A stretch of DNA of 8,696 bases from Erysipelotrichaceae bacterium (GTDB lineage Bacteria > Bacillota_I > Bacilli_A > Erysipelotrichales > Erysipelotrichaceae). The position numbers and the translations under genes were made by a program. Below are positions 1-6,091 of this stretch, piece after piece (position 1 is the stretch's first letter; each line of letters starts with the position of its first letter). Where the stretch lies: assembly GCA_030533035.1 (NCBI GenBank), contig JAUNJW010000078.1, forward strand, positions 1-8,696, read 5' to 3'. The notes under the pieces are model-generated. The model saw only the letters and a program-made list of their open reading frames with translations. It did no database searches and was not told the origin of the DNA.

Positions 1-806
1 AATTCCTCGCCGCTGCTGATATTCTGCACGATCTGTCCGGTGGCGTCCTTGAGTCTGACGACCGGTTCTATGATCTGTTTCCTGATTGCGTTGTAATAGA
101 TCAGGATCGCAATCGCAAGGACCACGGCAAACGCCAGGATGATATACAGCCACATCCGCGTGATCTGATGATAAAGATTGTTCAGCGATATGTCCGCGCC
201 GATCAGCGCGATCACTTCGGGTTTGTAATCATTGATCGCCGACAGCGCTGTTGCCAGCCTGTCTTTGTCACTGCGGTGCAGATTGGTGTAGAGAATGCCT
301 TCCTTCGGGTCCGTCATTTCATACATCATGATTTCCTTTTCACCGGGTTCATAGGGACGTGAGTACCAGAACCAGTTTTTCTCAAACCATGCGAGTTCCT
401 CTTCTGTATACTCATACGAGCCGTCGAAATCCAGATCCCGTATGATATAGAGGATGTCGTTTTCCCGGGGAACCACGATATACAGATCCGTAAATCCGGC
501 TTTGGAACGGCCTGCCGACAGGAGCTGGCCGATTTCACCGTACTTCTCATCCACAGTGCCGCTTTCAATGTAGCTTTTCAGCACCGGCTGTCCGGTTTTC
601 TCACTTTCCGTCAGATGGACAAGGCTGCCGTAAAAATCCAGGAAGGCGTACGCGAAATCCGTATAGGACTCCATTTCGGAACGGTACAGGGAGATGCCGG
701 CTGCCGCGCATGTGCCGAGGACGATGAAAAGGGCAAGCAGGATCAGCCGCCTTATGCTTGCATGGGCAATGGAACGGTATTTTTTCTCTTCTTTTGCCTC
801 TGTCAT
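1..806 (-). CDS. Membrane sensor protein, Cache-like plus HAMP, C-terminus outside window
   Basis: This is an open frame of 268 codons read leftwards from an ATG at 806 and still open at the window edge, so only the N-terminal part is seen. Residues 21-41 form a hydrophobic membrane segment, 42-217 a predicted extracytoplasmic domain, and 218-238 a second membrane segment. Residues 239-268 (IIEPVVRLKDATGQIV) look like the start of a HAMP linker. The outer domain ends in ALIGADISLNNLYHQI, which resembles the closing strand of Cache-type ligand-binding domains. The output domain is missing. A SpoIIE-type phosphatase, histidine kinase, GGDEF or chemoreceptor module would all fit. I favour a PP2C/SpoIIE phosphatase only weakly, because an anti-anti-sigma gene lies nearby. 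An in-frame TGA lies four codons upstream of the ATG, which limits the start choice. No clear ribosome binding site is visible. A possible TATGAT -10 would put the transcript start almost at the ATG. The family call (transmembrane sensor) is solid; the output is unknown. Confidence 0.82.
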   Translation of the reverse strand, partial: MTEAKEEKKYRSIAHASIRRLILLALFIVLGTCAAAGISLYRSEMESYTDFAYAFLDFYGSLVHLTESEKTGQPVLKSYIESGTVDEKYGEIGQLLSAGRSKAGFTDLYIVVPRENDILYIIRDLDFDGSYEYTEEELAWFEKNWFWYSRPYEPGEKEIMMYEMTDPKEGILYTNLHRSDKDRLATALSAINDYKPEVIALIGADISLNNLYHQITRMWLYIILAFAVVLAIAILIYYNAIRKQIIEPVVRLKDATGQIVQNISSGEE

Positions 807-869
807 CTGCCACAATCATACACGCTAATTCACAGCCGGCGCAATAATGCCGTCTCAGCACGGAAGGCT

Positions 870-906
870 TTTTACTGGATGGACAAACTGTGAGACAATG
901 AGGGAA
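870..906 (+). promoter_or_regulatory. Weak candidate promoter for the DUF3795 unit
   Basis: TTTACT (871-876) and GACAAT (894-899) are separated by 17 bases, which would start transcription near 906, just before the ribosome binding site of the gene at 927. Both boxes are imperfect. The divergent sensor gene must also be served from this 120-base gap, so a promoter for each direction is expected here, but neither is strong. Confidence 0.3.
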
Positions 907-926
907 AGAAAACAGGATGGCATGAT

Positions 927-1226
927 ATGGAAATACCGGTTCTGACCGCATACTGCGGGGTTGACTGCAGCAGGTGCACGGATTACAAAAACGGAAAATG
1001 TCCCGGCTGCCGGAACAGCACGTGGCCGCAAGGCGATGAGTGTCCGCCGGTTTCGTGCTGCCGGAAAAAAGGCATTATTTTCTGCGGGGACTGCAGCCGG
1101 TTTCCCTGTAAGATGATGAGGGAATTCTACGAGGAGTCAGACAGTCACAGGGACGCGTACAGGCGTCTGGAAGAATACAGGAAAGGCAGAAAGGGAAGTG
1201 AAAATGAATCAGGCATACAGGGCTGA
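927..1226 (+). CDS. DUF3795 cysteine-rich protein
   Basis: This 99-residue protein has eleven cysteines, at residues 10, 14, 17, 25, 28, 39, 44, 45, 53, 56 and 61. The pattern CGVDCSRC, CPGC, CC, CGDCSRFPC matches the DUF3795 family, which is widespread in anaerobes and likely binds metal (zinc or iron) through these cysteines. No biochemical role is established for the family that I can state. The C-terminal third (62-99) is a charged, probably helical tail without cysteines. AGGA at 914-917 precedes the ATG at a workable distance. The end overlaps the next gene by 23 bases, so the two are probably translated from one message. No signal peptide or membrane segment is seen, so it is presumably cytoplasmic. 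Confidence 0.82.
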   Translation: MEIPVLTAYCGVDCSRCTDYKNGKCPGCRNSTWPQGDECPPVSCCRKKGIIFCGDCSRFPCKMMREFYEESDSHRDAYRRLEEYRKGRKGSENESGIQG

Positions 1227-1509
1227 GCTTGTCTCGTTCGAGGGCAATCCGTCCCGGAAAATCAACGCGATGGGCGGCCACAAGGGGATTCTGTTTGAGG
1301 CCAGGACCGCGGAAGGCATGTTTCTTTTCTGGGTCGCTGACCTGAATACGGAAGATGTTTACACACTGCGGACTTCCGCGGTGCTGTCCCTTGAAAACAC
1401 AAGGGAGGATCTCTTCACCTACAGAACCGCCAATTCTATTTACGTATTCCGGCTGGAAGGCGAAGCGGCAGAGCAGGAAACAGCAGAAGCGGCAGCCATG
1501 CTGATGTGA
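1204..1509 (+). CDS. Small protein of unknown function
   Basis: I do not recognise this 101-residue protein. A GTG at 1198 gives a slightly longer frame, but the AAGGGA ribosome binding site at 1191-1196 is only about two bases from it. It lies about eight bases from the ATG at 1204, so 1204 is preferred. The sequence is soluble, with alternating strands such as GILFEARTAEGMFLFWVADL and SIYVFRLEG that suggest a small mainly beta fold, and an acidic alanine/glutamate-rich tail (89-101). There are no cysteines, signal peptide or membrane segment. Its first 23 bases overlap the DUF3795 gene, which implies translational coupling and perhaps a related role. It is followed by a strong terminator. 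That it is a real gene rests on the ribosome binding site, the overlap arrangement and the terminator just after its stop. Confidence 0.7.
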   Translation: MNQAYRAELVSFEGNPSRKINAMGGHKGILFEARTAEGMFLFWVADLNTEDVYTLRTSAVLSLENTREDLFTYRTANSIYVFRLEGEAAEQETAEAAAMLM

Positions 1510-1520
1510 AAGGGCAAAAG

Positions 1521-1550
1521 AAAATTCCGGAGATGATCCGGAATTTTTCG
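1521..1550. terminator. Bidirectional rho-independent terminator
   Basis: A perfect 11-base-pair stem (1521-1531 with 1537-1547, core TTCCGGA/TCCGGAA) has a five-base GATGA loop. It is T-rich on the right on the plus strand and, read the other way, runs into ATTTTCTTTT. It sits between the stop at 1509 and the stop of the convergent ligase gene at 1551, so it can end transcription from both sides. Confidence 0.9.
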
Positions 1551-3302
1551 TTATTCAGCTTCTTTGTTTTCTGACTTCAGCGCTTCTTCAGCCGCCTTGA
1601 TTTTGGCGAGTTCCTCTTCTTCCAGCTGTCTGTAGGCAACCTTGCCGACCAGGGTCTTGGGAAGCTCATCGCGGAATTCGATGTCCCGCGGCATGGCGTA
1701 TTTGGCGATGTGGTGCTTACAGTAATCCATCAGTTCCTGCTTTGTCGCGTCATTGGCGGGGACGCCCGGCTTTAACATGACAAATGCCTTGACAGCCTGG
1801 ATCCGGTACGGATCAGGAATGCCGATGACACAGCTCATCTGGATCTTCTCATGGGCGTCGAGGATATTCTCGAGCTGGGCCGGGTAGATGTTGTAGCCGG
1901 AGGAGATGATCATTCTCTTGGCACGGCCGCGGAAGTAGATGAAGCCTTCATCATCCATAATGCCCAGGTCGCCGGTATAGACCCATGTCAGGCCGTCGTC
2001 GTGGACGCGCAGGGTCTGGGCGGTTTCAACCGGGTTGTTCATGTAGCCCTTCATGACAGTCGGGCCGGCCAGCAGGATTTCGCCTTCCTCGCCATAGGGC
2101 AGCTCTTCATAGGTGCCCGGCTTGACGATCTTGATATAGGTGTCCGGGAAGGGCAGGCCGATGGAGCCTTCCTTGTAGCGGTCGCGCGGGGTCAGGCAGC
2201 AGGCGGTAACGGTTTCGGTTGTGCCGTAGCCTTCGCGGACCTGGATGGCAGCCTTGTGGTCAGCCAGGAATCTGTCAAATTTCTTTTTCAGCTCAATCGA
2301 CAGCGAGTCGCCGCCGGAGAAGACGCCCTTGAGGCTGGAGAGATCCGCGTTCTCCATGGAAGGCAGTCTCAGCAGCGCTTCATAGAGGGTCGGCACGCCG
2401 GCGATGAAGTTGCACTTGTATTTGGTGATCAGCTTCGCGTAGCTCTTGGCGGTAAAGCGCGGCACGAGGATGCAGCGGCCGCCCTGCGACAGCATTGTAT
2501 GGACGCAGACGCCCAGTCCGAATCCGTGGAACAAAGGCATCGCCGCCAGCATCTTGTCACCGGTGCGGAACATCGGGTTGGCCGCGATGACCTGCTGGCC
2601 GAGGGCATTGAAGTTCTTGTTGGTTAACATGATGCCCTTGGTGGTGCCGGTTGTGCCGCCCGAGTAAAGGATGACGGCGGTATCATCGGCTCCGGTTTTC
2701 ACTTTGTAGTTCCAGAAGCAGTATTTGCCGAGATTCATGAATTCATTCCAGCGGATGACCGGCGCGTCGGCGGGGATCTTCTGGATCTTTCTGCCTTCGG
2801 TAAGCATATAGCCGGTTCTTAACGGCTGGGAGAGCTCATCCTTGACGGAAGCGATGATGATATTGACGATCTTTGTGTTGGCCCTGATCTTTTCAAACTT
2901 GTGGTAGAACTGGTCGAGGGTGATCGCGGTGACGCTTTCCGAGGCGTTGAGATAGAACTCGATTTCCTTTTCCGCGGAAAGCGGGTGGATCATGTTGGCG
3001 ACCGCGCCGATCTCATTGACGGCATAGAACATGAAAATGGCCTGCGGGCAGTTGGGCATCGCGATGGTGACCCGGTCGCCCTGGCGGACGCCGATGGTGC
3101 GCAGGGACTTCGCGCAGCGGTTGATCTCGTCGATCATTCTTCTGTAGGTTGTTGAGCGCCCCATAAAATCAAAGGCGATGTTGCTGGGATACTTTGCGGC
3201 GATGTTTTCAACCGCTTCATACATGGATCCTTCGAAGTAATCCAGGTGGGCGGGAATATCGCCCAGATGGTCGATCCACGGTGTTCTGACTTGTTTTGAC
3301 AT
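1551..3302 (-). CDS. Long-chain acyl-CoA ligase-like AMP-forming enzyme (FadD-like)
   Basis: This 583-residue member of the adenylate-forming superfamily activates a carboxylic acid, probably a fatty acid, with ATP and then transfers it to coenzyme A. Motifs in order are the phosphate-binding loop YSGGTTGTTKG (213-223), GYGTTE (358-363), YTGDLG (442-447) with the ribose-contacting aspartate, FRGRAKRMIISSGYNIYP (457-474), and the C-terminal PKTLVGKVAYRQL (549-561) with the expected catalytic lysine at 554. The length is normal for the family. The frame extends upstream to 3428, but the ATG at 3302 is chosen because GGAG lies eight bases before it, a TATAAT box lies at 3331-3336, and the upstream residues look non-coding. 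The C-terminal tail (561-583) is lysine/glutamate-rich. No other fatty acid gene is nearby, so the true substrate (long-chain, aromatic or other acid) is not shown. It appears to be transcribed alone. Confidence 0.93.
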   Translation of the reverse strand: MSKQVRTPWIDHLGDIPAHLDYFEGSMYEAVENIAAKYPSNIAFDFMGRSTTYRRMIDEINRCAKSLRTIGVRQGDRVTIAMPNCPQAIFMFYAVNEIGAVANMIHPLSAEKEIEFYLNASESVTAITLDQFYHKFEKIRANTKIVNIIIASVKDELSQPLRTGYMLTEGRKIQKIPADAPVIRWNEFMNLGKYCFWNYKVKTGADDTAVILYSGGTTGTTKGIMLTNKNFNALGQQVIAANPMFRTGDKMLAAMPLFHGFGLGVCVHTMLSQGGRCILVPRFTAKSYAKLITKYKCNFIAGVPTLYEALLRLPSMENADLSSLKGVFSGGDSLSIELKKKFDRFLADHKAAIQVREGYGTTETVTACCLTPRDRYKEGSIGLPFPDTYIKIVKPGTYEELPYGEEGEILLAGPTVMKGYMNNPVETAQTLRVHDDGLTWVYTGDLGIMDDEGFIYFRGRAKRMIISSGYNIYPAQLENILDAHEKIQMSCVIGIPDPYRIQAVKAFVMLKPGVPANDATKQELMDYCKHHIAKYAMPRDIEFRDELPKTLVGKVAYRQLEEEELAKIKAAEEALKSENKEAE

Positions 3303-3330
3303 ACATAATACTCCGTTATTACAAGGCACT

Positions 3331-3359
3331 ATTATACTACCTTTTCTGCAGTTGGCTCC
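3331..3359 (-). promoter_or_regulatory. Promoter of the acyl-CoA ligase gene
   Basis: On the minus strand a perfect TATAAT occupies 3336-3331, about 30 bases before the start codon at 3302. The matching -35 region (about 3352-3359) has no good TTGACA and overlaps the end of an inverted repeat, which suggests a promoter that depends on or is controlled by a regulator. Confidence 0.55.
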
Positions 3360-3381
3360 CCGCAAATGGCGGGTTTGCGGG
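3359..3381. promoter_or_regulatory. Inverted repeat, candidate operator of the ligase gene
   Basis: CCCGCAAA (3359-3366) and TTTGCGGG (3374-3381) form a perfect eight-base inverted repeat around a seven-base spacer. It lies at about -35 to -57 of the ligase promoter, a usual position for a repressor or activator site. No T-tract follows on either strand, so a terminator is unlikely. The regulator is unknown. Confidence 0.5.
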
Positions 3382-3442
3382 CCGCCGTGACACCTGCTTC
3401 CGCCTGTTCTGAAAGAAAGAATTTTCATAACCGGAAGGAATA

Positions 3443-3458
3443 ATGTAATTATTTACAT
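3443..3458. promoter_or_regulatory. AT-rich dyad upstream of the symporter promoter
   Basis: ATGTAA and TTACAT flank a four-base TTAT spacer, giving a symmetric site about 20 bases upstream of the symporter -35 box. It could be a regulator site or simply an AT-rich upstream element; the sequence does not decide. Confidence 0.35.
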
Positions 3459-3477
3459 ATTTTGTGAAAACTTTTAC

Positions 3478-3507
3478 TTGCCGTGCAAAAACCGTTGTCC
3501 CTATAAT
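3478..3507 (+). promoter_or_regulatory. Promoter of the amino-acid symporter gene
   Basis: TTGCCG (3478-3483) and a perfect TATAAT (3502-3507) are 18 bases apart, typical of a housekeeping sigma-factor promoter. Transcription would start near 3514 and give a leader of about 35 bases. Confidence 0.75.
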
Positions 3508-3515
3508 ACTTTCAT

Positions 3516-3531
3516 GGTTGATTTTTCAACC
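3516..3531 (+). promoter_or_regulatory. Small 5' leader hairpin before the symporter gene
   Basis: GGTTGA (3516-3521) pairs perfectly with TCAACC (3526-3531) around a TTTT loop. It starts almost at the predicted 5' end of the message and ends just before the purine-rich ribosome binding site GGGGGAG (3532-3538). It may protect the 5' end of the RNA or influence ribosome access. Confidence 0.45.
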
Positions 3532-3548
3532 GGGGGAGAGATTGAAAA

Positions 3549-5051
3549 ATGATTGAGACAATCAAGACGGTAAATGATACCCTGAACAGCCTGATCTGGG
3601 GATGGCCGGCGCTGGCACTGCTCGGCTTCACCGGCGTGCTGATGACATGCCTGACAGGCTTTTTTCAGGTAACCCATTTCAGATACTGGTGGAAGCACAC
3701 AATCGGCGCGATCTTCAATGAAGAGCACATCACAAAGCATACTTCCGACAGAACCATTTCACAGTTCCAGTCACTCTGCACCGCCCTGGCGGCGACAGTC
3801 GGCACCGGCAATATCGTCGGTGTGGCCGGCGCGATCGCGGTCGGCGGTCCCGGCGCGGTTTTCTGGATGATCCTGATTGCCTTCTTCGGCATGATGACAA
3901 ACTACTCTGAAAACGTCCTCGGTATCCTGTACAGAAGGAAGAACTCCGAAGGCGAGTGGTGCGGCGGCGCCATGTATTACCTGCGTGACGGCCTCGGCGC
4001 GAAACCCGGCATGAAGGGAGTCGGCACGGCTCTGGCTGTGCTGTTCTCAGTCTTCTGCGTGATCGCGTCCTTCGGCATCGGCAACATGTCGCAGGTCAAC
4101 TCTATGGTTTCCAATGTCTATACAGCCTTCGGCATTCCGAAGCTGGCCACCGGCGTCTTCCTGTTCATCGCGGTCGGCGCCGTCATCGTCGGGGGTCTCA
4201 AGAGGATCGCGGCGTTTACGGAAAGACTCGTTCCGTTCATGGTCATTCTCTACCTGGCCGGCGCGCTGATTATCGTGATCACCCATGTGACAGTGATTCC
4301 GGCCGCCCTGGTTTCCATTTTCAAAGGCGCGTTCGCGATGAAGTCCGCCCTTGGCGGCGTTGTCGGCGCCGGCATTGCCCAGGCGATGAAGATGGGCATG
4401 AAGAGAGGCGTCTTCTCCAATGAAGCAGGTCTGGGTTCCTCGGTTATGGTCCATTCCAGTTCCAACGTCAGGGAACCGGTCAGACAGGGCATGTGGGGCA
4501 TCTTCGAAGTCTTCGCCGATACCGTGATCGTCTGCACACTGACTTCCCTGGTCATCCTGACCAGCGGCGCCGTGGACCTGCAGACAGGCGTCCTGACAGC
4601 CGAGGCTGAGGCAGTCGGTTCCTCATCCCTGGTTTCCTGGGCGTTCTCCAACCAGTTCGGCCAGCTCGGCGCGGCCTTCGTCGCCCTGGCGGTCCTGCTG
4701 TTTGCCTATTCGACAGTTCTGGGCTGGAGCCACTACGGATCCAAGGCGTTTGAATATCTGTTCGGCACAAAGTCGATCATGGCCTACCGCGTCGTCTTCG
4801 CCTGCATCGTTCTTGCCGGGTCAGTTCTCGAAGCCAAGCTGGCATGGGACATCTCCGACACATTCAACGGCCTGATGATGCTGCCGAACCTGATCGGCGT
4901 TGTCGTCCTGTCACCGCAGGTGCGCCAGTGCACAAAGAATTATGTCGACCGCAAGATCAAGGGCCTCGACGAGGAACCGTTCCTCTCGATGTTCCCGGAT
5001 ATCCAGGAAATTGAAGAAACCGAACTCATCGAAGCCGGCGGCGAGGATTGA
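3549..5051 (+). CDS. Alanine/glycine:cation symporter, AgcS/AlsT family
   Basis: This 500-residue inner-membrane protein is typical of the AGCS family, which takes up alanine, glycine or related small amino acids with sodium or protons. Family hallmarks are FFQVTHFRYW (38-47), GTGNIVGVAGAIAVGGPGAV (85-104) followed by FWM, the cytoplasmic-side signature GVVGAGIAQAMKMGMKRGVF (270-289) then SNEAGLGSS (290-298), and GWSHYGSKAFEYLFG (392-406). About ten to eleven hydrophobic segments lie between residues 15 and 460, followed by an acidic tail (472-500). The tryptophan often found after FWM in the family is isoleucine here, a modest departure. GGGGGAG at 3532-3538 serves the ATG. The gene has its own promoter and terminator and appears monocistronic. 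Substrate and coupling ion cannot be read from the sequence alone. Confidence 0.95.
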   Translation: MIETIKTVNDTLNSLIWGWPALALLGFTGVLMTCLTGFFQVTHFRYWWKHTIGAIFNEEHITKHTSDRTISQFQSLCTALAATVGTGNIVGVAGAIAVGGPGAVFWMILIAFFGMMTNYSENVLGILYRRKNSEGEWCGGAMYYLRDGLGAKPGMKGVGTALAVLFSVFCVIASFGIGNMSQVNSMVSNVYTAFGIPKLATGVFLFIAVGAVIVGGLKRIAAFTERLVPFMVILYLAGALIIVITHVTVIPAALVSIFKGAFAMKSALGGVVGAGIAQAMKMGMKRGVFSNEAGLGSSVMVHSSSNVREPVRQGMWGIFEVFADTVIVCTLTSLVILTSGAVDLQTGVLTAEAEAVGSSSLVSWAFSNQFGQLGAAFVALAVLLFAYSTVLGWSHYGSKAFEYLFGTKSIMAYRVVFACIVLAGSVLEAKLAWDISDTFNGLMMLPNLIGVVVLSPQVRQCTKNYVDRKIKGLDEEPFLSMFPDIQEIEETELIEAGGED

Positions 5052-5066
5052 AAATCATGTATCCCG

Positions 5067-5096
5067 GGACTGTCAGAGCGCTGACAGTCCTTTTTT
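5067..5096 (+). terminator. Rho-independent terminator after the symporter gene
   Basis: A perfect ten-base-pair stem (GGACTGTCAG, 5067-5076, with CTGACAGTCC, 5081-5090) has a four-base AGCG loop and is followed by six T residues. It isolates the symporter from the STAS gene downstream. Confidence 0.94.
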
Positions 5097-5118
5097 AAAC
5101 TTCATCCGCAGATTGTAT

Positions 5119-5148
5119 TTCAGAAACAGGCCAAGGTCGCTGTATAAT
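5119..5148 (+). promoter_or_regulatory. Promoter of the STAS gene
   Basis: A perfect TATAAT lies at 5143-5148, 55 bases before the start codon, with a weak -35 (TTCAGA, 5119-5124) at 18 bases. A preceding terminator means a promoter is required here. TGTTCA at 5154-5159, near the expected transcript start, equals half of the palindrome found before the TetR gene, but the other half is not conserved. Confidence 0.55.
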
Positions 5149-5202
5149 ATAACTGTTCATGAGGGATCAGGAATACAGATCTGCTCAGTGGGAGGAATCA
5201 TT

Positions 5203-5505
5203 ATGCTCAATATTAAAAGCACGAAAGAAAACGAAACACTGTCTCTGGCACTTGAAGGCCGTCTAGACACAACAACTGCCGGTCAGCTTGATGAGCAGCT
5301 CAAAAATGATCTGGACAGTTCGGTAAAGAATCTTGTCTTTGATTTTAAAAATCTCGAATATATCTCTTCCGCAGGCCTGCGTGTCCTGCTGTCAGCCCAG
5401 AAGAAAATGTCCGGCGCCGGCGAGATGAAAGTCTCCCATGTCAATGAGACAATCGCCGAGATTTTCGATATCACCGGATTCTCCGATTTCCTGACAATCG
5501 ACTGA
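5203..5505 (+). CDS. STAS-domain anti-sigma factor antagonist
   Basis: This 100-residue protein is a single STAS domain of the SpoIIAA/RsbV type. In partner switching, the unphosphorylated form binds a serine kinase/anti-sigma factor and frees its target, and a PP2C phosphatase resets it. Diagnostic parts are LALEGRLDTTTAGQLDEQL (15-33), LVFDFKNLEYISSAGLRVLL (44-63) containing the phosphorylation loop, and the C-terminal DITGFSDFLTI (89-99). The likely phosphoserine is S56 (second serine of ISSAGLR), by analogy with relatives bearing SSAGL. The frame is open far upstream to 4900, but that region overlaps the symporter and its terminator. The ATG at 5203 has GGAGG seven bases before it and follows a promoter. 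No kinase gene is adjacent, so its partner lies elsewhere. No terminator separates it from the next gene, so the two may be co-transcribed. Confidence 0.92.
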   Translation: MLNIKSTKENETLSLALEGRLDTTTAGQLDEQLKNDLDSSVKNLVFDFKNLEYISSAGLRVLLSAQKKMSGAGEMKVSHVNETIAEIFDITGFSDFLTID

Positions 5506-5524
5506 CAGAAGAAGCCGGGCGTCA

Positions 5525-5554
5525 TTGACAGAACCGTTCAGAAAAGGAAAAAAT
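5525..5554 (+). promoter_or_regulatory. Possible internal promoter with TetR-type half operator before DUF1232
   Basis: A perfect TTGACA (5525-5530) is followed at 18 bases by a poor -10 (AAAAAT, 5549-5554). The spacer contains GAACCGTTCAGAAAAGG (5531-5547), nearly the motif of the TetR operators at 6017-6083 but one base shorter in the dyad centre. A start near 5561 would leave almost no leader before the ribosome binding site, which weakens the promoter call. Confidence 0.3.
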
Positions 5555-5575
5555 AAATCAAGGAGGGTTTAACCC

Positions 5576-5974
5576 ATGGCAGATGAATTCAACGTTGAAA
5601 AGGCAAAAGAAGTTCTTGAAGACGGCATGAACCAGGCGCAGGAACTCATTCAGGATCCTTCAAAGATCAAGGATCTTCTGGCCCAGGTGGAGGAAAAGAT
5701 CAAGGAGATTCCGGTCATCGGAACAGACCTGGCGAATTTGCCGGAAATGGTCTCCATGATCAGAAGCTACATCACAAAAGAATATGAGGCATCCCCGAAG
5801 GTGGTTGCGGCTGCAGTCAGCGCGCTTCTCTACCTGGTCAAGAGAAAGGACCTGATCCCCGACAACATTCCGATTCTCGGCAGGATTGACGACATCGGCG
5901 TCATCGCCGCCGCCGCGAAACTCTGCGGTCCGGAAATCGAAGCCTACAAACAGTGGAAGGAAAACAAAGCCTGA
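5576..5974 (+). CDS. DUF1232 (YkvA-like) protein
   Basis: This 132-residue protein has a C-terminal DUF1232 core (about 76-112) recognisable by LLYLVKRKDLIPDNIPILGRID (84-105), then DIGVIAAAAKL. The family is small and common, often predicted to be membrane-associated, and its function is not established. Residues 1-60 are charged and helical (AKEVLEDGMNQAQELI, KDLLAQVEEKIKEI) and could form a coiled coil. There is no signal peptide; the hydrophobic stretch at 76-88 is short and mildly amphipathic. The ribosome binding site AAGGAGG (5560-5566) is very strong, suggesting abundant expression. GGGTTTAACCC (5565-5575) next to it could form only a weak hairpin. It follows the STAS gene by 70 bases with no terminator between, and is itself followed by a terminator. 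Confidence 0.85.
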   Translation: MADEFNVEKAKEVLEDGMNQAQELIQDPSKIKDLLAQVEEKIKEIPVIGTDLANLPEMVSMIRSYITKEYEASPKVVAAAVSALLYLVKRKDLIPDNIPILGRIDDIGVIAAAAKLCGPEIEAYKQWKENKA

Positions 5975-5979
5975 AACAG

Positions 5980-6006
5980 AATACCCGGAAACGGGTATTT
6001 TTCTTC
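5980..6006 (+). terminator. Rho-independent terminator after the DUF1232 gene
   Basis: AATACCCG (5980-5987) pairs with CGGGTATT (5992-5999) around a GAAA tetraloop, and the transcript continues into TTTTTCTTC. This ends the STAS-DUF1232 unit before the TetR promoter. Confidence 0.88.
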
Positions 6007-6016
6007 GGGATTTAAA

Positions 6017-6035
6017 TGAACATGTTCAGAAAAAG
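6017..6035. promoter_or_regulatory. TetR operator O1, overlapping the -35 box
   Basis: TGAACATGTTCA (6017-6028) is a perfect 12-base palindrome followed by GAAAAAG. It overlaps the -35 element (6025-6030) of the tetR promoter. The whole 19-base unit recurs at 6065-6083 with one change. A dyad of this size and position fits a TetR dimer site that blocks RNA polymerase. Confidence 0.75.
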
Positions 6036-6053
6036 ATGTGATTCCAGTATAAT
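6025..6053 (+). promoter_or_regulatory. Promoter of the TetR-flavoprotein operon
   Basis: TTCAGA (6025-6030) and a perfect TATAAT (6048-6053) are 17 bases apart, giving a start near 6060. The promoter is framed by two operator-like palindromes, so it is very likely repressed by the TetR protein encoded next. Confidence 0.75.
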
Positions 6054-6063
6054 GAAAGTACAT

Positions 6064-6083
6064 CTGAACACGTTCAGAAAAAG
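6064..6083. promoter_or_regulatory. TetR operator O2, just downstream of the transcript start
   Basis: CTGAACACGTTCAG (6064-6077) has perfect six-base arms around a two-base centre and is followed by AAAAAG. It starts 48 bases after the equivalent point of O1 and covers about +4 to +24 of the message, ending next to the ribosome binding site of the regulator gene. Confidence 0.75.
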
Positions 6084-6091
6084 GAGACAGT

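Noticed and set aside
615..893. A 92-codon plus-strand open frame opposite the sensor gene
   Set aside because: It is antisense to the membrane-spanning sensor frame and has no ribosome binding site or recognisable domain.
1851..2627. A 258-codon plus-strand open frame inside the acyl-CoA ligase gene
   Set aside because: It lies wholly antisense to a gene with all family motifs, has no recognisable domain, and reflects the codon bias of the ligase strand.
3303..3428. N-terminal extension of the acyl-CoA ligase by 42 residues
   Set aside because: The extension covers the TATAAT box and inverted repeat, has no ribosome binding site, and shows non-protein-like sequence. The ATG at 3302 has a good GGAG.
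4900..5202. N-terminal extension of the STAS protein into the symporter gene
   Set aside because: It overlaps the symporter in another frame and runs through a terminator and promoter. The STAS domain starts right after the ATG at 5203, which has GGAGG upstream.
5565..5575. GGGTTTAACCC as a regulatory hairpin masking the DUF1232 ribosome binding site
   Set aside because: Only three G-C pairs around a five-base loop are possible, which is too weak to count as a switch without further evidence.
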